Source of the DNA: Faecalibacter bovis
GTDB lineage: Bacteria; Bacteroidota; Bacteroidia; Flavobacteriales; Weeksellaceae
Reading direction: 5' to 3'
DNA length: 64,000 bases
NCBI RefSeq assembly: GCF_017948305.1
Contig: NZ_CP072842.1
Span: 2,771,236 to 2,835,235 of the forward strand
The notes beneath the pieces were generated by a model. It made no database searches. It saw nothing but the letters and a program-made list of their open reading frames with translations, and was not told where the DNA came from. Shown here one piece after another: positions 44,134-54,089 of this stretch (position 1 is the stretch's first letter; every line of letters begins with the position of its first letter). A program made the translations under genes and the position numbers.

Positions 44134-45225
44134 TTAGTAATTGTGATATTTAAAACTTTGTCCGTTTTTAATCTCTTTAACTGATTGATAAATCAATTCA
44201 ATCACATTCTTAACATCAGATTGATGAACCATTTCTACTGTTGTATGCATGTAACGTAACGGCAACGAAATTAATGCAGATGGAACACCACCATTGCTAT
44301 AAGCAAATGCGTCTGTATCTGTTCCTGTAACACGAGATGCAGCTGCTCTTTGGAAAGGAATATTATTATTTTCTGCCGCATCGATAATTAATTCTCTCAA
44401 GTTATTTTGTACCGCTGGAGCATAGTAAACAACTGGGCCATCACCACATTTCTGTTCACCTTCTTTAGATTTCGTAATCATTGGAGTCGTTGTATCATGC
44501 GTAACGTCTGTAATAATTGCAACGTCTGGTTTTATTGTTTGCGTTACCATTTCAGCACCGCGTAAACCCACTTCTTCTTGCACTGCATTCACGATATATA
44601 AACCGTAATCTATTTGATCTTTATTTTCGAATAATTTACGAGCAACTTCAGCAATCATAAATCCTCCCATTCTGTTATCAATCGCACGACAAACAAAATA
44701 ACGGTCATTTAATGTAAAAAATTCATCTGGATAAGTAATTACGCATCCAACATGAATTCCTAATTCTAAAACTTCATCTTTTGAGGTACACCCACAATCA
44801 ATCCAAATTTTATCTTGAGTTGGTGCTTCTTCTTTTCCACCTTGACGTAAATGAATTGCTGGCCAACCAAAAACTCCTTTTACGATTCCTTTTTTAGTAT
44901 GGATATTTACCACTTTAGATGGTGCAATCATATGATCTGAACCACCATTTCGTACAACATAAATTAAACCATCTTCAGAAATATAATTCACAAACCAAGA
45001 AATTTCATCTGCATGTGCTTCGATTACAACTTTGTAAGGTGCATCAGGATTGATAACTCCATAAGCAGTACCATAATTATCAGTTCTAATTTCGTCTACA
45101 TAAGGTTTTATATAATCAATCCAAATTTTTTGTCCTTCAGATTCAAAACCAGTTGGTGAAGCTGTGTTTAAATATTTTGTTAAAAAATCTAATGATTGTT
45201 GATCGAATAAATTATTTATTGCCAT
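44134..45225 (-). CDS. M42 family aminopeptidase (glutamyl aminopeptidase-like)
   Basis: 363 residues, cytosolic. Co-catalytic metal centre motifs: VIEAHADEISWF (His71, Asp73), CRAIDNRMGGF, QEEVGLRGAE with the catalytic Glu-Glu pair, DVTHDTTTP and the late YMHTTVEMVHQSDV. All ligands of the M42 dinuclear site appear intact. M42 enzymes form large dodecameric TET particles that trim peptides from the N-terminus; specificity unknown. Single gene with its own promoter 18 nt upstream and terminator. Divergent from the DUF4294 gene. Confidence 0.92.
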   Translation of the reverse strand: MAINNLFDQQSLDFLTKYLNTASPTGFESEGQKIWIDYIKPYVDEIRTDNYGTAYGVINPDAPYKVVIEAHADEISWFVNYISEDGLIYVVRNGGSDHMIAPSKVVNIHTKKGIVKGVFGWPAIHLRQGGKEEAPTQDKIWIDCGCTSKDEVLELGIHVGCVITYPDEFFTLNDRYFVCRAIDNRMGGFMIAEVARKLFENKDQIDYGLYIVNAVQEEVGLRGAEMVTQTIKPDVAIITDVTHDTTTPMITKSKEGEQKCGDGPVVYYAPAVQNNLRELIIDAAENNNIPFQRAAASRVTGTDTDAFAYSNGGVPSALISLPLRYMHTTVEMVHQSDVKNVIELIYQSVKEIKNGQSFKYHNY

Positions 45226-45243
45226 GTTTATTTATATTTCAAA

Positions 45244-45251
45244 CAAATATA
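45244..45251 (-). promoter_or_regulatory. Bacteroidota -7 promoter element (TATATTTG, minus strand)
   Basis: Exact TAnnTTTG match 18 nt upstream of the ATG at 45225. Confidence 0.55.
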
Positions 45252-45285
45252 CTACTTTAGGAACAATTTTTGAAGCTAAATAGGT

Positions 45286-45927
45286 ATGAAGGTTTATTTC
45301 AATATACTCCTAATTTTGATAGGATTTAATGTTGTTGATGCGCAAATTTTTGGGTTAGATATGGGAGTCTCTCCTAATAAAGAGATAAAAAACGATACGA
45401 TTATTGATGGAAATTTAGTAATCGCTGATACTATACAATTACATGATTCACAATTTTACTCTGTTCAACTAAAATCAGATTTAGAGAAAAAATATTATTT
45501 CTGGTTACGCAAACGTGTAAGAGATGTATGGCCATATGTACGCACTGCTGTAAGGGAATATAACGCAGTTATGGATACCGTAAATACAATGGATCGTAGA
45601 CGTGACAAAAGAAAATTCATCAAACAGCGTCAAAAAACTTTAGGAGATCAATTCGAGGCTCAACTAAAAAATATGAGTATTTCTCGTGGTCAAATTCTTA
45701 CCAAATTAATTCATAAAGAGACTAATAAAACTACCTACGATATCATCAAAGAACTTCGTGGTGGTGTGTCTGCATTCCTATACAACACTGCTGGTGGTGC
45801 ATATGATATTGATCTAAAACAAACCTTTGATCCTAATCGAACAAGAGAAGATCTTTATATAATTGTTATACTCCAAAAAGATATTGCAGACGGCATTCTA
45901 CAGCCAATTTATGATGATAATGAATAA
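45286..45927 (+). CDS. DUF4294 family exported protein
   Basis: 213 residues with a signal peptide ending at about residue 20 (LLILIGFNVVDAQ). The core is the Bacteroidota-specific DUF4294: YYFWLRKRVRDVWPYVRTA, a basic helix (DRRRDKRKFIKQRQK), LTKLIHKETNKTTYDIIKEL and RGGVSAFLYNTAGGAYDIDL. Function unknown; periplasmic. It precedes the pfkA-gapA pair by 60 bp but pfkA has its own -7 element. Confidence 0.83.
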   Translation: MKVYFNILLILIGFNVVDAQIFGLDMGVSPNKEIKNDTIIDGNLVIADTIQLHDSQFYSVQLKSDLEKKYYFWLRKRVRDVWPYVRTAVREYNAVMDTVNTMDRRRDKRKFIKQRQKTLGDQFEAQLKNMSISRGQILTKLIHKETNKTTYDIIKELRGGVSAFLYNTAGGAYDIDLKQTFDPNRTREDLYIIVILQKDIADGILQPIYDDNE

Positions 45928-45960
45928 TAAATACCTCATAAAAGGTAAAAACTTTATCAT

Positions 45961-45968
45961 TATATTTG
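45961..45968 (+). promoter_or_regulatory. Bacteroidota -7 promoter element (TATATTTG)
   Basis: Exact TAnnTTTG match 19 bp upstream of the GTG start of pfkA. Confidence 0.55.
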
Positions 45969-45987
45969 AAATAATAAAAGGAAAACT

Positions 45988-46974
45988 GTGACAAAAACTA
46001 CTATTAAAAAAATTGGTGTATTAACTTCAGGAGGAGATGCACCAGGTATGAATGCTGCGATTAGAGCAGTAGTTAGAGCTTGTAAATATTACGATATTTC
46101 TTCTATTGGAATTATGCAAGGTTACGAAGGTTTAATTCAGGATGATGTAATCGAATTAGGTCCTCGTGATGTTAAAAATATAATCAACCAAGGTGGAACT
46201 TTTCTAAAAACTGCACGTTCTGACGAATTTAGAACAAAAGAAGGTCGTCAAAAAGCTTACGATAATTTAAAGAAAAATGAAATAGATGCCTTAGTTGTAA
46301 TTGGTGGTGATGGTTCTTTTACTGGAGCTAATATTTTTCACCAAGAATTCAATGTTCCATTTATTGGGGTTCCAGGTACTATTGATAATGATATTTTCGG
46401 GACAGATTACACCATAGGTTATGACACTGCATTAAACACAGTTATTGAAGCGATCGATAAATTAAGAGATACAGCAACATCGCATAATCGTGTATTTTTT
46501 GTAGAAGTAATGGGACGCGATGCTGGATTTATAGCTTTAAATAGTGGAATAGCTTCAGGTGCGCAAGATATTTTAATTCCGGAGCAAAAAGATAGTGTGG
46601 AGGATTTATGTGAATCTTTGGAAAGATCAGAAGAAACAGGAAAAAGATCAAGTATCGTGGTTGTTGCTGAAGGAGAACAATTAGGTAGCGTTTTTGAAAT
46701 TGCAAAACAAGTTCAGAAAAGACATCCTGAATATGACATTCGCGTGACAGTTTTAGGACATATACAACGTGGTGGATCTCCATCTTGTCAAGATCGTGTA
46801 TTAGCATCTCGATTAGGAATAGCAGCTGTTGAAGGTTTATTGGAAAATAAAACAAATTTAATGGCTGGAATTCGTTCAAACAAAGTTGTCTTTACTCCTA
46901 TTGAAGAAGCAATTAAAAAACACAACGAGATTGACGAAGAATTAATTAAAGTATCTAATATACTTTCGATTTAA
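45988..46974 (+). CDS. pfkA: ATP-dependent 6-phosphofructokinase
   Basis: 328 residues with a GTG start; no better start exists because KKIGVLTSGGDAPGMNAAIR follows at once. Phosphorylates fructose-6-phosphate in glycolysis. Motifs: TSGGDAPGMN (ATP), GGDGSFTGA, PGTIDNDIFGTDYTIGYDTA with the catalytic TIDND and EVMGRDAGFIAL. The glycine in GGDGSFTGA favours ATP over pyrophosphate as donor. Full length. Operon with gapA 44 bp downstream, a glycolytic pair. Confidence 0.95.
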   Translation: MTKTTIKKIGVLTSGGDAPGMNAAIRAVVRACKYYDISSIGIMQGYEGLIQDDVIELGPRDVKNIINQGGTFLKTARSDEFRTKEGRQKAYDNLKKNEIDALVVIGGDGSFTGANIFHQEFNVPFIGVPGTIDNDIFGTDYTIGYDTALNTVIEAIDKLRDTATSHNRVFFVEVMGRDAGFIALNSGIASGAQDILIPEQKDSVEDLCESLERSEETGKRSSIVVVAEGEQLGSVFEIAKQVQKRHPEYDIRVTVLGHIQRGGSPSCQDRVLASRLGIAAVEGLLENKTNLMAGIRSNKVVFTPIEEAIKKHNEIDEELIKVSNILSI

Positions 46975-47015
46975 TTCAAAATTATTAATTTTAAAAAAGG
47001 GAAAAAATATATTAA

Positions 47016-48023
<1,008 letters not shown>

Positions 48024-48051
48024 TTAATTGATAAATAATCATAAATTTTAT

Positions 48052-48082
48052 TCAAAGCTCTTCACTAGAAGAGCTTTTTTAG
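48052..48082 (+). terminator. Intrinsic terminator for pfkA-gapA
   Basis: AAAGCTCTTC / GAAGAGCTTT-type hairpin followed by six Ts. Confidence 0.85.
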
Positions 48083-48125
48083 TATTTTTTTATGTTAAAA
48101 TTTTATTTTCTTTAATAAATAATTC

Positions 48126-48133
48126 TATATTTG
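48126..48133 (+). promoter_or_regulatory. Bacteroidota -7 promoter element (TATATTTG)
   Basis: Exact TAnnTTTG match 85 bp upstream of the sigma factor ATG, implying an 80-nt leader. Confidence 0.55.
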
Positions 48134-48218
48134 ATTCAGTAACAAAATAAAACATCCGCCTATAGGTTAAACATTCTACTTTTTATTAAAAATAACACAA
48201 CGACATAATTAAACTCTT

Positions 48219-48812
48219 ATGAATTACGAGGACGATTCTCTACTTATTTCTTCGTACCAAAATGGGAACGAAGAAGCGTTACAAACGTTAATAGAGAAAT
48301 ATAAAGGTAGAATTTATAGTTTTATTTACTCTAAAGTATTAGACAGAGAGGTTACTGAAGATATCTTCCAAGACACTTTCGTAAAAGTAATTTTAACTTT
48401 GAAAGGTGGCAAATACAACGACGAAGGTAAATTTTTACCTTGGGTTATGCGAATTGCTCACAACCTTACAATTGACTATTTCAGATTAAATAAACGTTTT
48501 AACGTTATACACGAATCTTCTAGCTACAATGAAGACTATAATATCTTTGATTATATTGGAGTAATGGACGAATGTTCAGAAACAAAAATTATAAAAGATC
48601 AAATTGATTGTGATTTAAAAAAATTAGTAAATCAATTACCTGATGATCAAAGAGAAGTCTTAGAATTAAGAATTTTTAAAGATTTAAGCTTTAAAGAAAT
48701 CGCAGAAGAAACTGACGTTAGCATCAACACTGCATTAGGAAGAATGCGTTACGCATTAATCAATTTAAGAAAAGTTATAGAAAACAATAATATTATTTTA
48801 ACAGTTGACTAA
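48219..48812 (+). CDS. ECF-type RNA polymerase sigma factor
   Basis: 197 residues. Region 2 is seen in LLISSYQNGNEEALQTLIEKY, DREVTEDIFQDTFVKVILTL and FLPWVMRIAHNLTIDYFR (the -10 recognition helix); region 4 in LPDDQREVLELRIFKDLSF followed by KEIAEETDVSINTALGRM. No anti-sigma gene of the usual type (membrane-spanning FecR/ZAS) lies next to it. An 80-nt leader separates it from its -7 element. A 42-residue gene follows after 48 bp, apparently in the same transcript. Target genes unknown. Confidence 0.93.
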   Translation: MNYEDDSLLISSYQNGNEEALQTLIEKYKGRIYSFIYSKVLDREVTEDIFQDTFVKVILTLKGGKYNDEGKFLPWVMRIAHNLTIDYFRLNKRFNVIHESSSYNEDYNIFDYIGVMDECSETKIIKDQIDCDLKKLVNQLPDDQREVLELRIFKDLSFKEIAEETDVSINTALGRMRYALINLRKVIENNNIILTVD

Positions 48813-48860
48813 ATAATAATTCAAATCATTTAGCGTTTTTAAAAAAAATGATTGATTAAA

Positions 48861-48989
48861 ATGAAAGAAGGTAAACCAATTTTAGAACCTAGACAATCAA
48901 CTATAGATAAAATCTTATTATACTCAAAAAGTATAAATACTTTACAATCAAACTTGTTTAAAGATAAGTTTCTTGTATTTTTAAATTAA
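48861..48989 (+). CDS. Small protein (42 residues) downstream of ECF sigma factor
   Basis: ATG 48861 to TAA 48987-48989. The protein is basic, contains PRQSTIDKILLYSKS in its middle and ends FLVFLN. It lies 48 bp after the sigma factor stop and 15 bp before a strong terminator, so it is on the sigma factor transcript. From memory, flavobacterial sigma factor genes are often followed by a small gene with a similar P-x-STI-x-x-IL-x-YSKS motif, which supports that it is real, but I could not run the comparison. Function unknown; a regulatory peptide is conceivable. Confidence 0.62.
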   Translation: MKEGKPILEPRQSTIDKILLYSKSINTLQSNLFKDKFLVFLN

Positions 48990-49004
48990 ACATATTGTTT
49001 TTAA

Positions 49005-49040
49005 CAAAAAAATCCGAAGCAAAAGCTTCGGATTTTTTTA
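49005..49040. terminator. Bidirectional intrinsic terminator
   Basis: AATCCGAAGC / GCTTCGGATT hairpin with an A-run before and a T-run after, between the sigma factor transcript and pepD. Confidence 0.88.
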
Positions 49041-49096
49041 TGTTAATGATTCATCCTATTCTAAATATTTTTGGAATTAGAACAACCATAATCTAT

Positions 49097-50548
49097 TCAA
49101 TTAGATGGAATATTTTCTAAAACTTCTAATAAATATTTCCAATATTTTTGCACTGAAATAATTTCTACTTTTTCGTCTGGAGAGTGAGCACCTGAAATGT
49201 TTGGTCCAAATGAAATCATATCCAATCCAGGATAATTTGTTCCGATAATTCCACATTCTAACCCTGCATGACAAGCAACAACCTTTGGTTGTTCACCGTT
49301 TTGTTTCACGTAAATTTCTTTCATGATTTCTAATATCTCAGAATTTGGATTTGCTTTCCAACCTGGATATGCACCTGAAAAAGTTACCTCAAAACCAGCT
49401 AATTCAAAACCAGCTTTTAACGTTTCAGCTAAAGCCATTTTATTAGATTCTACCGAAGATCTTGTTAAGCATAAAACTTTCACATTTCCTTCTATCACCT
49501 CTACTCTAGCAACATTATTTGAAGTTTCTACAAGCCCTTCAACATCAGGACTCATTCTGTAAACTCCATTGAAAGCCGCCATAATAGACTGAACAAATAT
49601 TTTAGAATCAACGAAAGACATCGCAGAATTTAACGCATCAGTTTCCTCTAAAGTAATCACCATATTTGGCTCAATCGTAGCATATTCTTCTAAAATTTCA
49701 GCTCTTAAAGTTTCATAAGCATTTTTAAAAGTATCAACGTTAGAACTAGGCATTACAAATTTAACCCAAGATTCGCGAGGAATTGCGTTTCGTAAACTAC
49801 CACCTTCCATGTGTGCAATTTGTGCGCCATTAGCTATTGCAACTGTTAAAATACGTGCAATTAACTTATTTGAATTTCCTAAACCTTCATGGATTTGAAT
49901 TCCTGAGTGACCACCTTGTAAACCTTTTAAATCTAATTTAAAAGATGTTCCCTCAACTGCTTCTGCAACATATGTTTTCTTAGCAGTAACATCAATACCA
50001 CCAGCACATCCGATATCTAATTCATCATCCTCTTCAGTATCTAAATTCAATAAAATTGATCCTGATAAGAAACCAGCTTTCAAGCCTAAAGCACCTGTCA
50101 TTCCTGTTTCTTCGTCAATCGTAAAGAATGCTTCAATTGCTGGATGAGGAATATTTTTAGATTCTAATATTGCCATGATAGTTGCAACACCAATCCCGTT
50201 ATCTGCACCTAAAGTTGTTCCATTTGCAGTAACAAATTTGTAATCTTCAATGTACATTTCAATTCCTTGAGTATCGAAATCGAATTCTACATCATTATTT
50301 TTTTGACAAACCATATCCAAGTGAGATTGCATCACAATAGTTTTGCGATCTTCCATACCTGGGTATGCTGCTTTTTTAATAAGTACGTTTCCAACTTCAT
50401 CAGTTTCAACTTTTAATCCTAAATCTTCACCAAATTTGATAATAAATTCACGTACTTTTTCTTCTTTCTTAGAAGGTCTTGGAACTGCATTTAATGCTGC
50501 GAAATTTTTCCATAACGCTTTAGGTTCCAATGCTAATATATCAGACAT
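49097..50548 (-). CDS. pepD: Aminoacyl-histidine dipeptidase (M20C)
   Basis: 483 residues. Zn-dependent dipeptidase that cleaves Xaa-His and other dipeptides in the cytosol. Motifs: MQSHLDMVCQKN (first metal ligand and catalytic Asp), TTLGADNGIGVA (bridging Asp), TIDEETGMTGALGL (catalytic Glu pair), NLDTEEDDELDIGCAGG and the C-terminal ACHAGLECGII and ISGAHSPDEKVEI ligands. Full length with the lid/dimerisation domain between. Single gene with a -7 element 19 nt upstream. Confidence 0.94.
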   Translation of the reverse strand: MSDILALEPKALWKNFAALNAVPRPSKKEEKVREFIIKFGEDLGLKVETDEVGNVLIKKAAYPGMEDRKTIVMQSHLDMVCQKNNDVEFDFDTQGIEMYIEDYKFVTANGTTLGADNGIGVATIMAILESKNIPHPAIEAFFTIDEETGMTGALGLKAGFLSGSILLNLDTEEDDELDIGCAGGIDVTAKKTYVAEAVEGTSFKLDLKGLQGGHSGIQIHEGLGNSNKLIARILTVAIANGAQIAHMEGGSLRNAIPRESWVKFVMPSSNVDTFKNAYETLRAEILEEYATIEPNMVITLEETDALNSAMSFVDSKIFVQSIMAAFNGVYRMSPDVEGLVETSNNVARVEVIEGNVKVLCLTRSSVESNKMALAETLKAGFELAGFEVTFSGAYPGWKANPNSEILEIMKEIYVKQNGEQPKVVACHAGLECGIIGTNYPGLDMISFGPNISGAHSPDEKVEIISVQKYWKYLLEVLENIPSN

Positions 50549-50567
50549 TATAAATAAATATTTATCC

Positions 50568-50575
50568 CAAAATTA
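50568..50575 (-). promoter_or_regulatory. Bacteroidota -7 promoter element (TAATTTTG, minus strand)
   Basis: Exact TAnnTTTG match 19 nt upstream of the pepD ATG at 50548. Confidence 0.5.
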
Positions 50576-50634
50576 AGAAAGAATTAATTATTATAAGTAA
50601 ATTGATAAATAATTTACAATTAACACTGATTTTT

Positions 50635-52863
50635 ATGAAGAAATTATTTCTACCTCTTATTTTATTTAGTTCATTATCATTTGCTCAGATTACCGAACAA
50701 GGTGAAATATTTAGTCAAACTCATCGATTAAACAATAATATTCCAGTTATAGAAATGCCTCAATTTGATATTGAAGCGTTAAAAGCTGAAGATGAAATCA
50801 ATGACCAAAAAATTACTAAACCGTTTAGATTTGGTAAAAATTTTATAGTTAATTATAGTCCAACTACACACGGAAAATGGGTAAATCTACCTAATGGAGA
50901 TAGAATTTGGAGGTTAAAAATAACTTCAGATCATGCCAAAACATTAAACTTTTTATTAAAAAACTATAGATTATCTAAAAACGCAAAACTTTATTTACAT
51001 AATGAAGAAGGACAATTTTTAGGTTACTATACTTCTAACGAAAACACGAAAGAAAAACAAGTTGCAACTTGGCCAATAGATGGTTCTTCAATCACAATTG
51101 AATTTTACGAACCTGCTAATGAAGCTGGTTTATCAACTTTTGAAATTGCAGAAGTTGTACATGGCTATCGTACGGTAAACAATATTCAAAATCCTATTAA
51201 AGGATTAAACACTTCAGGGAATTGTAACGTAGATGTAAATTGTGCCGCAGGTGATGATTGGGAACAACAAAAAAAATCGGTGGCTCTTATTTTAAGTGGT
51301 ACTACGGAGTGGTGTACAGGAACTTTAGTAAACAACACGGCGTTAGATGGAACTCCATATTTTTTAACTGCTAATCACTGTTATACTTCATCTACACCAG
51401 CTTGGACATTTAGATTTAAATGGATCAGTGAAAATCCTGATTGTGCAACTTCTGCTCCAAGTGGAGATGGTCCGAGAATTTTCAGTTTAAGTGGTGCTGA
51501 AATTAAAGCACGAAATGCAGGAACTGATATGATGTTACTAGAATTAACTAGTGAAATTCCAGTCGATTGGGAATTGGTTTGGTCTGGATGGGACAGATCA
51601 GGAAATATTCCGAATAATGCAACTGGTTTACATCATCCTGATGGAGATATTATGAAAATAGCTCAATACTATTCATCTCCTCTGAAAAAAAATAGAAGTG
51701 GTATTGCTGCTTGGGAAATTCCTGCATGGGATTTAGGTGTTACCGAAGGTGGATCTTCAGGTTCAGGATTATTTGATCATAATGGTCGAATCATTGGACA
51801 GCTTTATGGTGGTTATGCAGCTTGTAGTGGAACTTCGCCAAATAATCAATATGATATATATGGACGTATTGATACTTCGTGGGAAGGTGGTGGATCTCCA
51901 AATACTCGTTTAAAAGATTGGTTAGATCCTAGAAATTCTCAAGAAATGACAACTGATCATTTTGTTAAAGAATTACTTCAAAATGATATTAAAATAAATT
52001 CAATAACTGCTGTTGCTGATTGTGACGGAAATATTTCTCCGTCTATTGAAATTAAAAATTCAGGTACAGAAATCATTCAAAATTATCAATTAAAATACAA
52101 ATTTAATGATGAGACTGAATCGGTAATTTCTTTTGATACTCCTTTAAATAGTGGACAAACGACTACGGTTTATTTAGAAAACAGAACTTTTGAAGCTGGT
52201 GATCATACTTTTCAATCTGAATTATTAGTTGATGGAGATCAAAATGTTTATAATAATATTTCAACAGCTAATTTTTCTGTGTTAGAAACTTTACAAACGA
52301 ATAAAGTAACTTTAAATTTAACTACTGATAATTATGCAAATGAGAATGCTTGGTATTTATATAATTCTCAAAATCAAATCGTTCAGTCAGGTGAAAATTT
52401 AACTAATAATACTACATACACAATCGATTTCGAAAACTTAGCTGAAGATTGTTACAGATTTGTTTTAGAAGATAGTTTTGGTGATGGTATTTGTTGTGAT
52501 TATGGTAATGGATCTTATGCATTAACATTGCCTACGGGAGAAGTGATTTCGTCTGGAGCAGAATTCTCGGATGAAGTTGTCGTAAACTTTAGAGTTAGTG
52601 GAACTTTAGGTTTAAGTAATTTAACTACTAATGAAGTTGCTATTTATCCAAATCCAACTGATAATATTATCAATTTAGAAGTAAATGCAAATTTAGGTAA
52701 ATACACGTATGAAATTTATTCAGCTTTAGGACAAAAAGTTAAACAAGGTAGTGGAACTGGAAATCAAAAAGTGAATTTAAAACAATACGGTAAAGGAAAC
52801 TTTGTAATCTACATTAAAACAGAAAATGGAAAAACTATCACGAAAAAAATAATCGTAAAATAG
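50635..52863 (+). CDS. Secreted trypsin-like serine protease with T9SS type A sorting domain
   Basis: 742 residues from ATG 50635 (an upstream TTG at 50602 would extend an already complete signal peptide). Signal peptide MKKLFLPLILFSSLSFAQ. A propeptide-like region (20-190) is followed by a protease domain resembling lysyl endopeptidase: catalytic His248 in LTANHCY, Asp298 in GTDMMLLEL, Ser375 in EGGSSGSGLF. Residues about 450-565 look like a CARDB-type Ig domain, 575-655 a further beta domain, and the end (VAIYPNPTDNIINLEV, KYGKGNF-like, KTITKKIIVK) is a type A C-terminal secretion signal. Exported by the type IX system. Confidence 0.92.
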   Translation: MKKLFLPLILFSSLSFAQITEQGEIFSQTHRLNNNIPVIEMPQFDIEALKAEDEINDQKITKPFRFGKNFIVNYSPTTHGKWVNLPNGDRIWRLKITSDHAKTLNFLLKNYRLSKNAKLYLHNEEGQFLGYYTSNENTKEKQVATWPIDGSSITIEFYEPANEAGLSTFEIAEVVHGYRTVNNIQNPIKGLNTSGNCNVDVNCAAGDDWEQQKKSVALILSGTTEWCTGTLVNNTALDGTPYFLTANHCYTSSTPAWTFRFKWISENPDCATSAPSGDGPRIFSLSGAEIKARNAGTDMMLLELTSEIPVDWELVWSGWDRSGNIPNNATGLHHPDGDIMKIAQYYSSPLKKNRSGIAAWEIPAWDLGVTEGGSSGSGLFDHNGRIIGQLYGGYAACSGTSPNNQYDIYGRIDTSWEGGGSPNTRLKDWLDPRNSQEMTTDHFVKELLQNDIKINSITAVADCDGNISPSIEIKNSGTEIIQNYQLKYKFNDETESVISFDTPLNSGQTTTVYLENRTFEAGDHTFQSELLVDGDQNVYNNISTANFSVLETLQTNKVTLNLTTDNYANENAWYLYNSQNQIVQSGENLTNNTTYTIDFENLAEDCYRFVLEDSFGDGICCDYGNGSYALTLPTGEVISSGAEFSDEVVVNFRVSGTLGLSNLTTNEVAIYPNPTDNIINLEVNANLGKYTYEIYSALGQKVKQGSGTGNQKVNLKQYGKGNFVIYIKTENGKTITKKIIVK

Positions 52864-52881
52864 TTCAAATTCTAACAACAT

Positions 52882-52914
52882 AAAAAAAGCCCTTCTGAAA
52901 TGAAGGGCTTTTAT
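52882..52914. terminator. Bidirectional intrinsic terminator
   Basis: AAAAGCCCTTC / GAAGGGCTTTT hairpin between the convergent genes ending at 52863 and 52922. Confidence 0.85.
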
Positions 52915-52921
52915 ATTTATA

Positions 52922-53953
52922 TTATCTTCCTGTTGTAGGCATCGGAGATTCCTTATCTACTACTGGTCTATTTTCAGCGTTTGCTAATTTCCAAATTGTA
53001 TTGAAAGCTAACTTCGTTCTACGTGTTAATAAATCATATTCGATTTTATCTGGCGTATCTGTTGGACGGTGATAATCATCATGCACTCCGTTAAAGAAGA
53101 AAACAGATGGAATACCATGTTTAGCAAAATTGTAGTGATCTGAACGGTAATAGAAACGGTTTGGATCATCTGGCGTATTATAACGCATGTCTAAATTAAT
53201 TCCTATACCTTCATTAGCAGCTAAAACGGCTTTGTGTAAATCTGAAGATAACATCTCAGAACCGATAACGTATACGAAATCTCTTGTTTCTTCATTGTGT
53301 TCTTTGTCTACACGACCAATCATATCAATATTTACATTCGCAATTGTGTTTGCTAAAGGAAATATTGGATTATCTGAATAGTATTTTGAACCTAATAAAC
53401 CTTTTTCTTCTCCAGAAACGTGTAATAATAAAATAGAACGTTTTGGTCTAATACCTTTCTTTTCAGCTTCACGAAAAACACGACCGATTTCCATTACTGC
53501 TACAGTACCAGAACCATCATCATCAGCACCTGGATATAATTTTCCATCTTTAATACCATCATGGTCATAGTGTGCTGAAATAACAACAATTTCTTCAGGT
53601 TTCTCCGAACCTTCGATGAATCCCATAACATTTCGCATTTCTCCTGCTACACGTTTAAATGTTGCGGGTGGAATAATCTGAAAATAATTACCTTTAGGTC
53701 CGTTAATTCCTAATTCTTTATAATAATTAGAGATATAGTTTCCTGCTCTCACCTCACCTTCTGTTCCTGCATTACGCCCTTCCATTTCTGGTCCTGCAAT
53801 AATATAAAGCTGTTTTTTCAACTCAGCTTCAGAAACCTTATCTACAAACTTAGGTAATACCTTTTCGTATTTTTCAGTAGTCCAATTTTGTGTCGTACAA
53901 GAAGTTCCTGTAAACAAAGCTACTGTTGCTAATGCAATTAAAAATTGTTTCAT
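52922..53953 (-). CDS. M28 family aminopeptidase, exported
   Basis: 343 residues. N-terminal export signal (FLIALATVALFTGTSC); the cysteine at about residue 19 may be lipidated although the lipobox is atypical (Gly-Thr-Ser-Cys). Dinuclear zinc site: VISAHYDHDG, PGADDDGSGT, HVSGEEKGLLGS with the catalytic Glu pair, NIDMIGRV and HDDYHRPTDTPDKI. A short N-terminal region precedes the peptidase core. It would release N-terminal amino acids from peptides in the periplasm or at the surface. Single gene. Confidence 0.9.
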   Translation of the reverse strand: MKQFLIALATVALFTGTSCTTQNWTTEKYEKVLPKFVDKVSEAELKKQLYIIAGPEMEGRNAGTEGEVRAGNYISNYYKELGINGPKGNYFQIIPPATFKRVAGEMRNVMGFIEGSEKPEEIVVISAHYDHDGIKDGKLYPGADDDGSGTVAVMEIGRVFREAEKKGIRPKRSILLLHVSGEEKGLLGSKYYSDNPIFPLANTIANVNIDMIGRVDKEHNEETRDFVYVIGSEMLSSDLHKAVLAANEGIGINLDMRYNTPDDPNRFYYRSDHYNFAKHGIPSVFFFNGVHDDYHRPTDTPDKIEYDLLTRRTKLAFNTIWKLANAENRPVVDKESPMPTTGR

Positions 53954-54062
53954 GCGTTCTAATTAATATTCTTTGGATAAAAATATAAAGAAATCTTAAT
54001 AAAAGTCTAAAAAGGTAAATAAATAAACCATATTTATACATTTTTTTTATTTTTCTTGTTTA

Positions 54063-54070
54063 TATATTTG
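54063..54070 (+). promoter_or_regulatory. Bacteroidota -7 promoter element (TATATTTG)
   Basis: Exact TAnnTTTG match 19 bp upstream of the ATG at 54090. Confidence 0.55.
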
Positions 54071-54089
54071 TCCAGTTTTAACATAACTT

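Noticed and set aside
50602..50634. TTG-initiated extension of the T9SS protease
   Set aside because: It would place extra residues before a complete signal peptide starting at the ATG 50635.
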